Positions 36,222 to 43,434 of a stretch of 64,000 nt of DNA are shown in pieces. The notes below the pieces were generated by a model. The model saw only the letters and a program-made list of their open reading frames with translations. It searched no databases and was not told the DNA's origin. This stretch comes from Leptospirales bacterium. Lineage in GTDB: Bacteria; Spirochaetota; Leptospiria; Leptospirales; Leptonemataceae. The stretch lies in NCBI GenBank assembly GCA_019694685.1, contig JAIBBM010000013.1:20438-84437 (forward strand), written 5' to 3'. Each line of letters starts with the position of its first letter. The first letter of the stretch is position 1. Both the position numbers and the translations under genes were made by a program.

Positions 36222-36257
36222 AAGAAAAAAGCAATCAGCAGGGCGGATGCCCTGCTG
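36222..36257 (-). terminator. Terminator-like attenuator hairpin between rplL and rpoB
   Basis: On the minus strand a 9-base-pair stem (CAGCAGGGC / GCCCTGCTG) with a four-base loop is followed after four bases by GCTTTTTTC. It lies 27 bases past the rplL stop and about 40 bases before rpoB. A partial terminator here is established in E. coli, where it lowers rpoBC expression below that of rplJL; the same role is inferred. Confidence 0.75.
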
Positions 36258-36283
36258 TGCTGCGAACAAAAGGAATCGAGCAA

Positions 36284-36667
36284 TTAGCCTGCTTTGAGCT
36301 CGATTTGAGCGCCGAGTGCCTCAAGCTTCTTCTTGAGATCTTCAGCTGCTGCTTTAGCAAGTCCTTCTTTAACAACGGATCCAGCCTTCTCTACAAGATC
36401 TTTGGCTTCTTTCAGACCAAGACCCGTAACTTCGCGAACGACTTTGATCACGTCGATTTTCTTCTCACCATGGCTCTTCAGAACCACGTTGAATGTTGCA
36501 TCTTCGCCTGCGCCCGCGTCAGCGGCTCCGCCTGCGGCTGGACCTGCAGCTACTGCAACTGGTGCAGCGGTGGAGATTCCGAACTTCTCCTCCATTTTCT
36601 TAACGAGCTCTGCTGCCTCCATAAGAGTCAGTTTCCCGATCGATTCGAGCAGTGCGTCTGTAGACAT
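36284..36667 (-). CDS. rplL: 50S ribosomal protein L7/L12
   Basis: A 127-residue stalk protein. The N-terminal dimerisation helix pair ([19 protein letters not shown]) is followed by an Ala/Gly hinge and the globular domain with [20 protein letters not shown] and [20 protein letters not shown]. It recruits translation GTPases. It follows rplJ after 37 bases; the strong ribosome site before it fits its need for several copies per ribosome. Confidence 0.98.
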   Translation of the reverse strand: MSTDALLESIGKLTLMEAAELVKKMEEKFGISTAAPVAVAAGPAAGGAADAGAGEDATFNVVLKSHGEKKIDVIKVVREVTGLGLKEAKDLVEKAGSVVKEGLAKAAAEDLKKKLEALGAQIELKAG

Positions 36668-36704
36668 TGTTTTCTCCTTACCCTGGTTTCAGTAAATTTT
36701 TGCG

Positions 36705-37253
36705 TTAGCCGTTTTTCTCTCCGACGGCGCGGATCCCGCGAGCGAGACTCGTGATGACTTCTTTCATGCCGATTGCAATCTTCGTGGCAGGCGTGTTGAG
36801 GCCGCGTCCGATGATTGTCAATAGCTGCTCGCGAGAAGGAAGATTGGCGATCTGCTGAACTTCCGCCTTATCGAGCTTCTTCCCTTCGAGAAACCCGGTG
36901 ATTACTTCCACCTTGTTGTTCTTCTTGGAGAAGTCTACGAGAGCTTTGGATATAGCGGAAATGTCCGCGCCTGCAAATGTTACAGCGATTGGCCCTTTGA
37001 GCTTGTCGCTGATTGCATCTGCCGCACTGGCGTGAACCGCTGATTCTTTGAGTGCGATGCGAAAGAGGTTATTCTTCACGACCTTTACCCGGCCGTCCTT
37101 TTCGCGCACTGCAGAGCGCAACTCGCCCATGTCCACAACGCTGAGACCTGAATAAGTGGTCACAACGAAGTTGGCATGCTTGCTCAAGATTTCTTTGAGC
37201 TTTGTTACGCTTTCTTTGTTTTCTGGACTGATTACAGTTGCATGTGCTGGCAT
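36705..37253 (-). CDS. rplJ: 50S ribosomal protein L10
   Basis: A 182-residue stalk base protein. Typical parts are VVTTYSGLSVVDMGELRSAV, VVKNNLFRIALKE, LKGPIAVTFAGADISAISKA and the C-terminal helix that binds L7/L12 dimers. Only 11 bases separate it from rplA, so the long L10 leader known from other bacteria is not present here. Confidence 0.97.
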   Translation of the reverse strand: MPAHATVISPENKESVTKLKEILSKHANFVVTTYSGLSVVDMGELRSAVREKDGRVKVVKNNLFRIALKESAVHASAADAISDKLKGPIAVTFAGADISAISKALVDFSKKNNKVEVITGFLEGKKLDKAEVQQIANLPSREQLLTIIGRGLNTPATKIAIGMKEVITSLARGIRAVGEKNG

Positions 37254-37264
37254 TTTCTAATTCC

Positions 37265-37951
37265 TTAAGTCGCCATAGCGCGGATGTTTACACGCGCAGC
37301 GGGTCCCATAGTTGGAGACACATAGAAACTTCTAACATATTCGCCTTTCGCGTCTGAAGGGCGATCACGAGTGATGGCAGCAAAAACTGCGCGCATGTTT
37401 TCTTCAATTTTGTCCGGTGTAAAAGACACGCGGCCAATACGAACATGAATCACACCAGTCTTGTCCGGACGATATTCCATCTGGCCGGATTTGAGATTCT
37501 TCACAGCTGTCCCAACATCTGTGGTTACAGTTCCAGCTTTTGGCTTTGGCATGAGGCCCTTGCGACCAAGGATCGCACCGAGCTTACCTACATCCTTCAT
37601 GAGATCGGGAGTAGCAACGCAAGCGTCGAAATCGGTCCATCCCTCTTTCAGGATCTTCTCTACCATTTCTGTTCCGCCAACAAAATCAGCACCGGCTGCT
37701 TTTGCTTCTGCCTGCTTGTCTTCTTTTGCAAACACAAGAACGCGAACTTCTTTTCCAGTGCCATGCGGAAGACGTACGATCCCGCGAACGTTCTGCAGAG
37801 ATTTGTATCCGATTTTAACGGATGCTTCTACTGTACCGTCGAATTTGGAAGTGCTCACTTCTTTCATGAGTGCTGCCGCTTCCGTTGGCTCGTAATGACG
37901 AGTGCGTTCGACTTTTTCTACAACTGCTTTGTATTTCTTGCCGCGTTTCAT
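37265..37951 (-). CDS. rplA: 50S ribosomal protein L1
   Basis: A 228-residue L1 of the mobile stalk at the E site. It shows SVKIGYKSLQNVRGIVRLPH, DACVATPDLMKDVGKLGAIL, GRKGLMPKPKAGTVTTDVG and the C-terminal YVRSFYVSPTMGPAARVNI. One base separates it from rplK. Confidence 0.98.
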   Translation of the reverse strand: MKRGKKYKAVVEKVERTRHYEPTEAAALMKEVSTSKFDGTVEASVKIGYKSLQNVRGIVRLPHGTGKEVRVLVFAKEDKQAEAKAAGADFVGGTEMVEKILKEGWTDFDACVATPDLMKDVGKLGAILGRKGLMPKPKAGTVTTDVGTAVKNLKSGQMEYRPDKTGVIHVRIGRVSFTPDKIEENMRAVFAAITRDRPSDAKGEYVRSFYVSPTMGPAARVNIRAMAT

Positions 37952-37952
37952 C

Positions 37953-38381
37953 TCAACCCTCTACGTTTACGCCCATGGATCGGCATGTTCCTGCCAGAAT
38001 TTTGACTGCCGCGTCCATGTCATGGCAATTCAAGTCCTTCATTTTGATCTCTGCGATCTTCTCAAGTTGCGCACGCTTGATTGTGCCGACTTTCGCCTTG
38101 TTGGGAGTTGCAGATGCAGACTCAAGACCCAGCTCCTTCTTGATGAGAAGAGCAGCCGGAGGCGACTTGGTGATGAAAGTAAAGCTGCGATCAGAGAACA
38201 CGGTGATCACAACAGGAATCTTGATTCCCACCTGATTCTTTGTGCGCTCATTGAACTGCTTGCAGAATTCCATAATGTTCAAGCCGTGCTGACCCAGAGC
38301 CGGACCAACCGGAGGCGCCGGTGTAGCTTTTCCTGCTTCCACCTGCAACTTGACCTGTGTTACTATCTTCTTCGCTGCCAT
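37953..38381 (-). CDS. rplK: 50S ribosomal protein L11
   Basis: A 142-residue L11 of the GTPase-associated centre. The proline-rich [20 protein letters not shown] and the C-terminal [20 protein letters not shown] with [12 protein letters not shown] are conserved. The thiostrepton-site helix prolines are present. It follows nusG by 26 bases. Confidence 0.98.
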   Translation of the reverse strand: MAAKKIVTQVKLQVEAGKATPAPPVGPALGQHGLNIMEFCKQFNERTKNQVGIKIPVVITVFSDRSFTFITKSPPAALLIKKELGLESASATPNKAKVGTIKRAQLEKIAEIKMKDLNCHDMDAAVKILAGTCRSMGVNVEG

Positions 38382-38407
38382 CTAGTCCCTCTATAATCTA
38401 TACAATG

Positions 38408-38941
38408 CTATCGAACGTTAGCCGCCACCTGCAGATAATCCAGCTCTACAGGAGTGGCCTGGCCAAAGATTTCCACCTTCACGCGAAGGCGGCCTTTGTC
38501 CGGCATGATTTCATCTACGACACCGTTGAAGTTTGCAAACGGACCATCCACGATCTTGACGGTTTCTCCGACCGAGAAAAGCATTCTTGCTCTCGGTTGC
38601 TCTTCTTCCACAGCTCCCTCTGAACTCATCAGATTCTTCACTTCATCCGCTGTAAGCGCCTGAGGATCCGGTGATCCTACAAAGCCCGCAACGGAAGGAA
38701 GCTTTCTAATAGTATACTGCAGCTCATCGTCCATTTCGAGTTCAGCCAGAATATAACCCGGCATGAACTTCTTTTCAACGACTCGCTTCTTGCCAGCCTT
38801 CATCTCCGCCACTTTGATGGTGGGGATGTTGATCTGACCGACCTTGCCTGCGAGATTGCGAGTTTGCACCAGCTTCTCGAGGTTGGTCTTGACCTTGTTC
38901 TCGTGGCCCGAGTAGGTCCGGATGACGTACCAGCTCATCAT
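38408..38941 (-). CDS. nusG: Transcription termination/antitermination factor NusG
   Basis: A 177-residue factor binding RNA polymerase and coupling it to Rho or the ribosome. It starts MMSWYVIRTYSGHENKVKTN; the NGN domain includes KKFMPGYILAELEMDDELQY and the C-terminal KOW domain GETVKIVDGPFANFNGVVDE. The chosen ATG overlaps the secE stop as TAATG; the next ATG (38938) is equally possible. Upstream frame-open sequence runs through secE and is not part of the gene. Confidence 0.96.
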   Translation of the reverse strand: MMSWYVIRTYSGHENKVKTNLEKLVQTRNLAGKVGQINIPTIKVAEMKAGKKRVVEKKFMPGYILAELEMDDELQYTIRKLPSVAGFVGSPDPQALTADEVKNLMSSEGAVEEEQPRARMLFSVGETVKIVDGPFANFNGVVDEIMPDKGRLRVKVEIFGQATPVELDYLQVAANVR

Positions 38942-39126
38942 TAGCCAGACCCCAACCGAATCAATGCATCGAACATTGCCGAAAACATACGATCGATGGA
39001 AAATAAAAACAGAGAAATCAAAACCACAGCGCCGAGCACGACGAGAGTGGAATTCATAACTTCTTCTTTGGAAGGCCAAACAACCTTCCTGAGTTCTTCG
39101 CGACTTTCTTTTAGAAACTTCAACAT
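38941..39126 (-). CDS. secE: Protein translocase subunit SecE
   Basis: A 61-residue single-helix SecE of the short type. The amphipathic SREELRKVVWPSKEEVMNST is the conserved surface helix, followed by the membrane segment VVLGAVVLISLFLFSIDRMF. It clamps SecY (same block). It lies between tRNA-Trp and nusG. No rpmG is present beside it. Confidence 0.95.
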   Translation of the reverse strand: MLKFLKESREELRKVVWPSKEEVMNSTLVVLGAVVLISLFLFSIDRMFSAMFDALIRLGSG

Positions 39127-39148
39127 ACTCTACGTTTCCTGGTTCCCT

Positions 39149-39220
39149 CAGGCCGGGAGAGAATCGAACTCTCATCAAGGGTTTTGGAGACCCCTATTCT
39201 AGCCATTGAACTACCGGCCT
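39149..39220 (-). tRNA. tRNA-Trp (anticodon CCA)
   Basis: The minus strand gives a 72-base cloverleaf: acceptor AGGCCGG/CCGGCCT, anticodon stem GGGGT/ACCCT closing loop CTCCAAA with anticodon CCA, and T arm GAGAGTTCGATTCTCTC. The discriminator is G and the 3' CCA is not encoded. It is 22 bases upstream of secE. Confidence 0.96.
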
Positions 39221-39224
39221 CCTG

Positions 39225-39297
39225 AGCCCTCTACCAGGCTTGAACTGGTGACCTCATCCTTACCATGGATGCGCTCTACCAACTGAGCTAAGAGGGC
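39225..39297 (-). tRNA. tRNA-Thr (anticodon GGT)
   Basis: A 73-base cloverleaf on the minus strand: acceptor GCCCTCT/AGAGGGC, D arm TAGCTCAGTTGGTAGAGC, anticodon stem CATCC/GGATG around loop ATGGTAA (anticodon GGT), and T arm with GTTCAAGCC. The discriminator is T and no CCA is encoded. Only four bases separate it from tRNA-Trp. Confidence 0.96.
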
Positions 39298-39338
39298 ACC
39301 CGCCCCCGATCCGGACATACCTGTTCGGGAGAATGTCC

Positions 39339-39367
39339 ATAAAATTTATCTGTACGTCTAATGTCAA
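39339..39367 (-). promoter_or_regulatory. Housekeeping promoter for tRNA-Thr/tRNA-Trp/secE-nusG-rpl-rpoBC
   Basis: A perfect -35 box TTGACA (39367-39362) and a -10-like TTTTAT (39344-39339) are separated by exactly 17 bases. Transcription would start near 39332, about 35 bases before tRNA-Thr. It is the only clear promoter found upstream of the long minus-strand block. Confidence 0.75.
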
Positions 39368-39422
39368 GTGGAATGGAATTTGCGTTCATCCTGCCGGCGA
39401 ATGAATGCGAAAGGCAGATGCC

Positions 39423-40550
39423 TCAGGGCCAGTAAGAGTCAATAGACGTTGTGCATTCTCCGAGGTTGCCTCCCGTTGTCAGGCTGGATGCCAGAGTCGG
39501 GCTCAGGTCTGCATTGATTTTCACAACCTGGATTACACCAGTCGCATTTGCCTTCGTAAGGAAAAGGAATTGGCCTCCTCTCTCAAAGCACCCGTTGTCG
39601 TAACTCACGCCACCCATCCCGGTGTAGTAGTTCACGAAAGTGAGCGATTTATCCCCATTGATTCTGTAGAGGCGGAGTCCCCCGCTTGCAGTGTCCCCGG
39701 CATACAGATATCCCTGGTTAGGATGGATGAAAAGCGCACCCACATTGACTGATATGTTGGAAACTGGAATAGGCATACCGGTGGTTGCATTGATGGAATA
39801 AGACATCAATCGGCCGCTCGAAGTGGTATACAGGAACATGCCCGACCCGTCTGACAAAAACTGAGCGCGAACCGGTTCTTCTGTGCCGGAAATGAGAGTG
39901 TTTCCCTGAGCAGTCAGACTTGCTCCTCCATTTGTAGTGAATGTATTTACGCCGCCCGTTCCGCTGATCGTGCCGTAAAGGAATCTACCGGTTGGATCCA
40001 GAGTCATGAACTGACTGTTGGAAGGCTCGCTTGCGTTCTGTAAAACCGCAGTCCCCATGCTTCCCGAATTCAAAGGAGCGCGGAACATGCGAGTGTTTCC
40101 TGCCTGGACCGAGTTGAAGTAAATTGCATTTCCTGCCGGATGGACTTTAACGCGGTGAGTGTTCGAATTCCCCGTATTGATGGAACCCGCAGAAGTCAAC
40201 GCGCCCGCAGTATCAAATTGCGCCGCGATTACTCCGTCCGTTGTATTGTTTGCAAGATAAACATAGGACAGCGTGGGATGAATGTCGATTCCGATCCCCG
40301 AGATCGTAGGAAAGGCAGTAACCTGAGTCAGTGCGCCTGTTGCGGAATCAATGCGATACGAACGCATGGTTGTATCGAGCGCGGACACTGCGAACAAAAA
40401 CCTACTGTAATTCCAGGGCGGATGAATGAGCCACACAGCCAGGACGCGCCCGTCGAGCTGTTGCTGCCCTGGTAGAAATGCAGCAGAGCATTGGATGGAA
40501 CAGAGAGAAAAAAGCGAACACAATAGTATGCTCAAACGCGACTTCATCAT
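39423..40550 (-). CDS. Lactonase-like beta-propeller lipoprotein
   Basis: A 375-residue exported protein. The first 22 residues form a signal peptide with a spirochaete-style lipobox (SLCSIQC), so Cys21 or close by is probably lipidated. The rest is a beta propeller of the YncE / 6-phosphogluconolactonase-like class: repeated blades read YRIDSATGALTQV, HPTLSYVYLAN, AQFDTAGALTSAG, LDPTGRFLYG and IHPNQGYLYAGD. Such propellers in this lineage are usually surface or periplasmic binding proteins, not sugar lactonases; the function is unknown. AAGGAA lies six bases before the start. Separate from the tRNA promoter downstream. Confidence 0.75.
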   Translation of the reverse strand: MMKSRLSILLCSLFSLCSIQCSAAFLPGQQQLDGRVLAVWLIHPPWNYSRFLFAVSALDTTMRSYRIDSATGALTQVTAFPTISGIGIDIHPTLSYVYLANNTTDGVIAAQFDTAGALTSAGSINTGNSNTHRVKVHPAGNAIYFNSVQAGNTRMFRAPLNSGSMGTAVLQNASEPSNSQFMTLDPTGRFLYGTISGTGGVNTFTTNGGASLTAQGNTLISGTEEPVRAQFLSDGSGMFLYTTSSGRLMSYSINATTGMPIPVSNISVNVGALFIHPNQGYLYAGDTASGGLRLYRINGDKSLTFVNYYTGMGGVSYDNGCFERGGQFLFLTKANATGVIQVVKINADLSPTLASSLTTGGNLGECTTSIDSYWP

Positions 40551-40619
40551 CTTATGTTCCTTGCTTCTTAAGTAATAAAATCACCCCGGATCGAGCAAGC
40601 GCAAGCGATTACTTCTATA

Positions 40620-42092
40620 TCAAATTGCCGCAAGCCTCTGTAGATAAGAATCCAGAGTCTGCTTCAAAGAAGCTTTTCTGGAAGGATCCGGAACAGCCAG
40701 GAGCAGAATCTGAAGTCTCGAGGACAGTGCGGCCGCCGTCCCTCCTTCATCGAAGAGCAACTTGATTTGAGGCCAGAGTCTTTTTAGATCTTCCATGAGA
40801 GCCGGGGGCGCGCTTCGGGCTGTCTGCATCAGTTGATTCCATAGCGCATGCACTCGCGATAGCTTTATGATGTGTTTATGCACGCGCTCCACATACGCAG
40901 GCTTGCATGCAAGACGAGTGGAGAGGTTGTAGTATTCTTCCGACCAGTTCACAGCTCCGCCCGCTTTCTCTTTTCTTTCGAAGTTCCTCACAGCGACCAG
41001 CACCTTTGCCTCAGATGAAGCTTCATTCGCAAGCCAGGCCCGATAAGCGCCCTGGTCGCCGCTGGCCTGGAATTCCTGAAGCCGCTTGATCACATCCAGA
41101 TAAGAAGTAAAAGGAAATGGAATCGGCGCATCCACCACAGGAGTAGCCACAGGTTCTTCTTCTGCTTCCTCTTCCTGCGTAGCGAATACATCTTCTTCCG
41201 CAGAGTCGTCACCCAGATCCCTGGGAACTAGCTTTTCATGAATATCCAGATCATTGGCGAACTTCTCCACCATCTCGCGCAGAATAGAACTCTCTCTTTT
41301 CGCGGCGGGACGCTCTGCGGGGGGTGCGCCAGGTGATGCGGCAGATGCAGGTGCGGATGAAACAGTGGCTTCTTCTTCGTCTGGCTCCCCTTCAAAGATT
41401 TCAACTTCAGCAGATTCATCTCCCAGATCTTTTGGTACAAGTTTTTCCGGAATGTCGATCTGGTTGCCGAATCGCTCCAGGATTTCTTTCAGGATTGATT
41501 TCTCTGCGCCCTGAGGAGGACGCGGTGCCTGTGGGGCTGCTGGACCACGTGCTTGATCCTGAACAGGCGAAGGCGAAGATGCAGCTGGAGTTGAAGGTGC
41601 CGCGTCATAAGAAATTTCGGGAGCTCCCGCATCTCCGCTCATGAGAAAACTTTGCGACATCACTTCGCCCTGAGGCGTGATCAATTTCAAGAATCCAGAC
41701 TCTGCAGTCTCGAATCGCGATCCGGCAGGAAGGCCTGACGGCGAAAACTGAATGATTTCCACGAGGAAGCTAGAGGGCTTACCGGAAGGACGCGGTGCAA
41801 CGGGTGCTGCCTGAGGTTGCTGCTTTGCCACCATCTGCAGCGCCTGCAGAAAGTTTGTACCTATAAAAGTAGAGAGGGGCGCGGCTCCAACGCCGAGCAT
41901 GGTTGCAAACTCCGGAATGCGAGGGATCAAATCATCCGTCGTGCGAATGACTGAATCCATATGAGCGGATAGTTTTTGGATGAGCTGTTCTTTGGCCGCC
42001 GCATCCATGGGACGCTTGGCCAGAACGGATCGAAACAGCTGAAGGTACGCCTGCTTGTGTCTTGTTAGCTCATCTGCGAGCGCCGCAGTCAT
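40620..42092 (-). CDS. Protein of unknown function with an internal acidic repeat
   Basis: I recognise no family. The 490-residue product has no signal peptide or membrane helix. The N-terminal 95 residues look helical. A Pro/Ala-rich linker separates two copies of a 35-residue unit at residues 199-233 and 269-303, identical at about 22 positions and sharing EKLVP, DLGD and SAE. Each copy is followed by a Glu-rich run. Residues about 320-490 form a second helical domain (SYLDVIKRLQEFQASGDQGA onward). It may be a scaffold or adaptor. It overlaps the stop of the 42089-42415 gene by four bases. Confidence 0.7.
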   Translation of the reverse strand: MTAALADELTRHKQAYLQLFRSVLAKRPMDAAAKEQLIQKLSAHMDSVIRTTDDLIPRIPEFATMLGVGAAPLSTFIGTNFLQALQMVAKQQPQAAPVAPRPSGKPSSFLVEIIQFSPSGLPAGSRFETAESGFLKLITPQGEVMSQSFLMSGDAGAPEISYDAAPSTPAASSPSPVQDQARGPAAPQAPRPPQGAEKSILKEILERFGNQIDIPEKLVPKDLGDESAEVEIFEGEPDEEEATVSSAPASAASPGAPPAERPAAKRESSILREMVEKFANDLDIHEKLVPRDLGDDSAEEDVFATQEEEAEEEPVATPVVDAPIPFPFTSYLDVIKRLQEFQASGDQGAYRAWLANEASSEAKVLVAVRNFERKEKAGGAVNWSEEYYNLSTRLACKPAYVERVHKHIIKLSRVHALWNQLMQTARSAPPALMEDLKRLWPQIKLLFDEGGTAAALSSRLQILLLAVPDPSRKASLKQTLDSYLQRLAAI

Positions 42093-42415
42093 GCATCCTG
42101 ATTCAAGGACATGCCGGAATGGTCAAAGTCTTTTTCTGCAAGGACTGCCGCTTCATCTGCTTCCACGATTCTGTAGCGCAGATACGTATTGCAGGAAGCT
42201 TCGTCTGCATAGCGCACGAGATCAAAGTCTACCCGGGGAGACAGAAAGAAGTTAGAATTGCGGAGGCGATTTTCGATCTCTTTTTTCACATGAGCTCTGC
42301 ATTCCGAACGCCTTACATACAGAGTGGGCAGGTTCATCTCATTGCGATAAACCAGCCTCTTTTCACGGTAAACTGCCACAGTCAGGCGGATTCGGTAAGA
42401 TGTTCCTTCTCTCAT
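42089..42415 (-). CDS. Small conserved-looking protein of unknown function
   Basis: A 108-residue soluble protein that I do not recognise. It starts MREGTSYRIRLTVAVYREKR and looks like alternating beta strands and one helix (RSECRAHVKKEIENRLR), a compact alpha/beta fold. Three cysteines are scattered, without a metal motif. Its ATGA overlap with the repeat protein downstream says the two are translated together and probably act together. The 75 bases upstream, to the nucleosidase gene, hold no other gene. Confidence 0.6.
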   Translation of the reverse strand: MREGTSYRIRLTVAVYREKRLVYRNEMNLPTLYVRRSECRAHVKKEIENRLRNSNFFLSPRVDFDLVRYADEASCNTYLRYRIVEADEAAVLAEKDFDHSGMSLNQDA

Positions 42416-42490
42416 GCATTCACAAGATCGTCCCGCGCAGAACCCGAAATAAAGAGGCAGCGATGATTTTTCGGGGTGGTTTTGGAAACG

Positions 42491-43114
42491 TTACAAATCA
42501 GGAGACGTAAGGCCGTTCAAAATTCTCTTCTGTAATTCACGAGAGTACGCTCTATAGTTTGCACGCCACTGATCCGACCCGAGTGGACCCACATCGTTTG
42601 TGATCGCGAGAATTGCAGTGAATGGAATGTTCTTTTTGTGCGCCACCCAGGCCAGCCCGAAGCATTCCATATTCTCAAAGTCAAGCCCTTCAAATTCAGA
42701 TCCGGGTGGAATGAGAGTAACAGAATCCACGCAATTTACGCTGCCATCTTCGCAACCGGATCGCATTGCAATGCCTGCGGCGATTGGACCTCTGCGAGTT
42801 TCGATGACCAGCGGCATCAGAGGTGGTTTGCTGGATTCTCCCTTTATAGAAGAAACGTCTCGCTGAAAAAATACATTGGATGCAACCGCACGAAATCCTG
42901 CAGACTCCTGTGACTGCGAATGATACGCACCGGCAGATCCCACAAACAGGATTTCATCTGGCGTCTGGGAGAGAAGATACTCGGCCAGGCTTACTGCGGC
43001 AGCCACATTGCCGATGCCGCAAATCAAAGGCACGAGCTGCACGTCTCGCGCGACATACCATCCAAGCATTTCCTGTTCTTCTGGAATGGCCGAACATACA
43101 AGTACACGCCGCAT
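42491..43114 (-). CDS. Phosphorylase-superfamily nucleosidase (futalosine hydrolase or MTA/SAH nucleosidase-like)
   Basis: A 207-residue PNP/UDP-type protein. The N-terminal VLVCSAIPEEQEML and the glycine loop ICGIGNVAAAVSLAEYL are typical, as is LFVGSAGAY. The active-site glutamate lies in ENMECFGLAWVA and the acidic residue for purine in ILAITNDVG. Members hydrolyse 5'-methylthioadenosine, S-adenosylhomocysteine or futalosine; futalosine hydrolase (MqnB) is plausible because Leptospira makes menaquinone by the futalosine route, but the substrate is not determined by what I see. The ATG at 43114 has GGGAGG 12 bases upstream. The frame stays open upstream but overlaps the divergent lipoprotein gene. 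Confidence 0.7.
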   Translation of the reverse strand: MRRVLVCSAIPEEQEMLGWYVARDVQLVPLICGIGNVAAAVSLAEYLLSQTPDEILFVGSAGAYHSQSQESAGFRAVASNVFFQRDVSSIKGESSKPPLMPLVIETRRGPIAAGIAMRSGCEDGSVNCVDSVTLIPPGSEFEGLDFENMECFGLAWVAHKKNIPFTAILAITNDVGPLGSDQWRANYRAYSRELQKRILNGLTSPDL

Positions 43115-43152
43115 CTTTTGTGATTGCCTCCCTGCCCGCTGAGAAATTCCGT

Positions 43153-43434
43153 GTGATTGTGAAGTACGCTCTGATTTTGTCTGCCATCTTTCTTGCGGCC
43201 AGTTGCAGCCGCAAACCTGCCAAAGAAGACTGCGCCAGGTATGATCGCCATCTTGCGGAACTCGCAGCTCACCCTGCCATCGAAGCGGCTCTTCGTTCTG
43301 CAGGCGGAAGAGATGCTGCCACCGCACATTGCATGGAACTCAAAAAATCACAGGTAGAATGTTCTACGGAAGCCACGTCCCTTTCGGACGCTGCAGCCTG
43401 CGAAAGCAAGAAAGGCTCTTTCTTCGACTTTTAA
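43153..43434 (+). CDS. Small cysteine-rich lipoprotein
   Basis: A 93-residue product starting at GTG (43153; GTG at 43159 also possible). The signal peptide KYALILSAIFLAASC ends in a clear lipobox, LAAS-Cys. Four more cysteines follow in KEDCARY, TAHCMEL, VECSTEA and AACESKK, enough for two disulfides in the periplasm or at the surface. Spacing of such cysteines recalls small lipoproteins of Leptospira, without a firm family match. It diverges from the nucleosidase and converges on the DUF1574 gene with no gap. Confidence 0.65.
   Translation: MIVKYALILSAIFLAASCSRKPAKEDCARYDRHLAELAAHPAIEAALRSAGGRDAATAHCMELKKSQVECSTEATSLSDAAACESKKGSFFDF

Noticed and set aside
36193..36234. TTG start for rpoB giving 14 more residues
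   Set aside because: The start would fall in the terminator-like hairpin and lacks a ribosome site, whereas GTG at 36192 has AGGAG at ideal spacing.
39368..39422. Possible terminator between the propeller lipoprotein and the tRNA promoter
   Set aside because: A bulged stem with a 17-base loop can be drawn, but no T-tract follows on the minus strand.
42880..43152. Longer N terminus for the small cysteine-rich lipoprotein
   Set aside because: The open frame extends upstream but lies opposite the nucleosidase gene and would bury the signal peptide and lipobox inside the protein.
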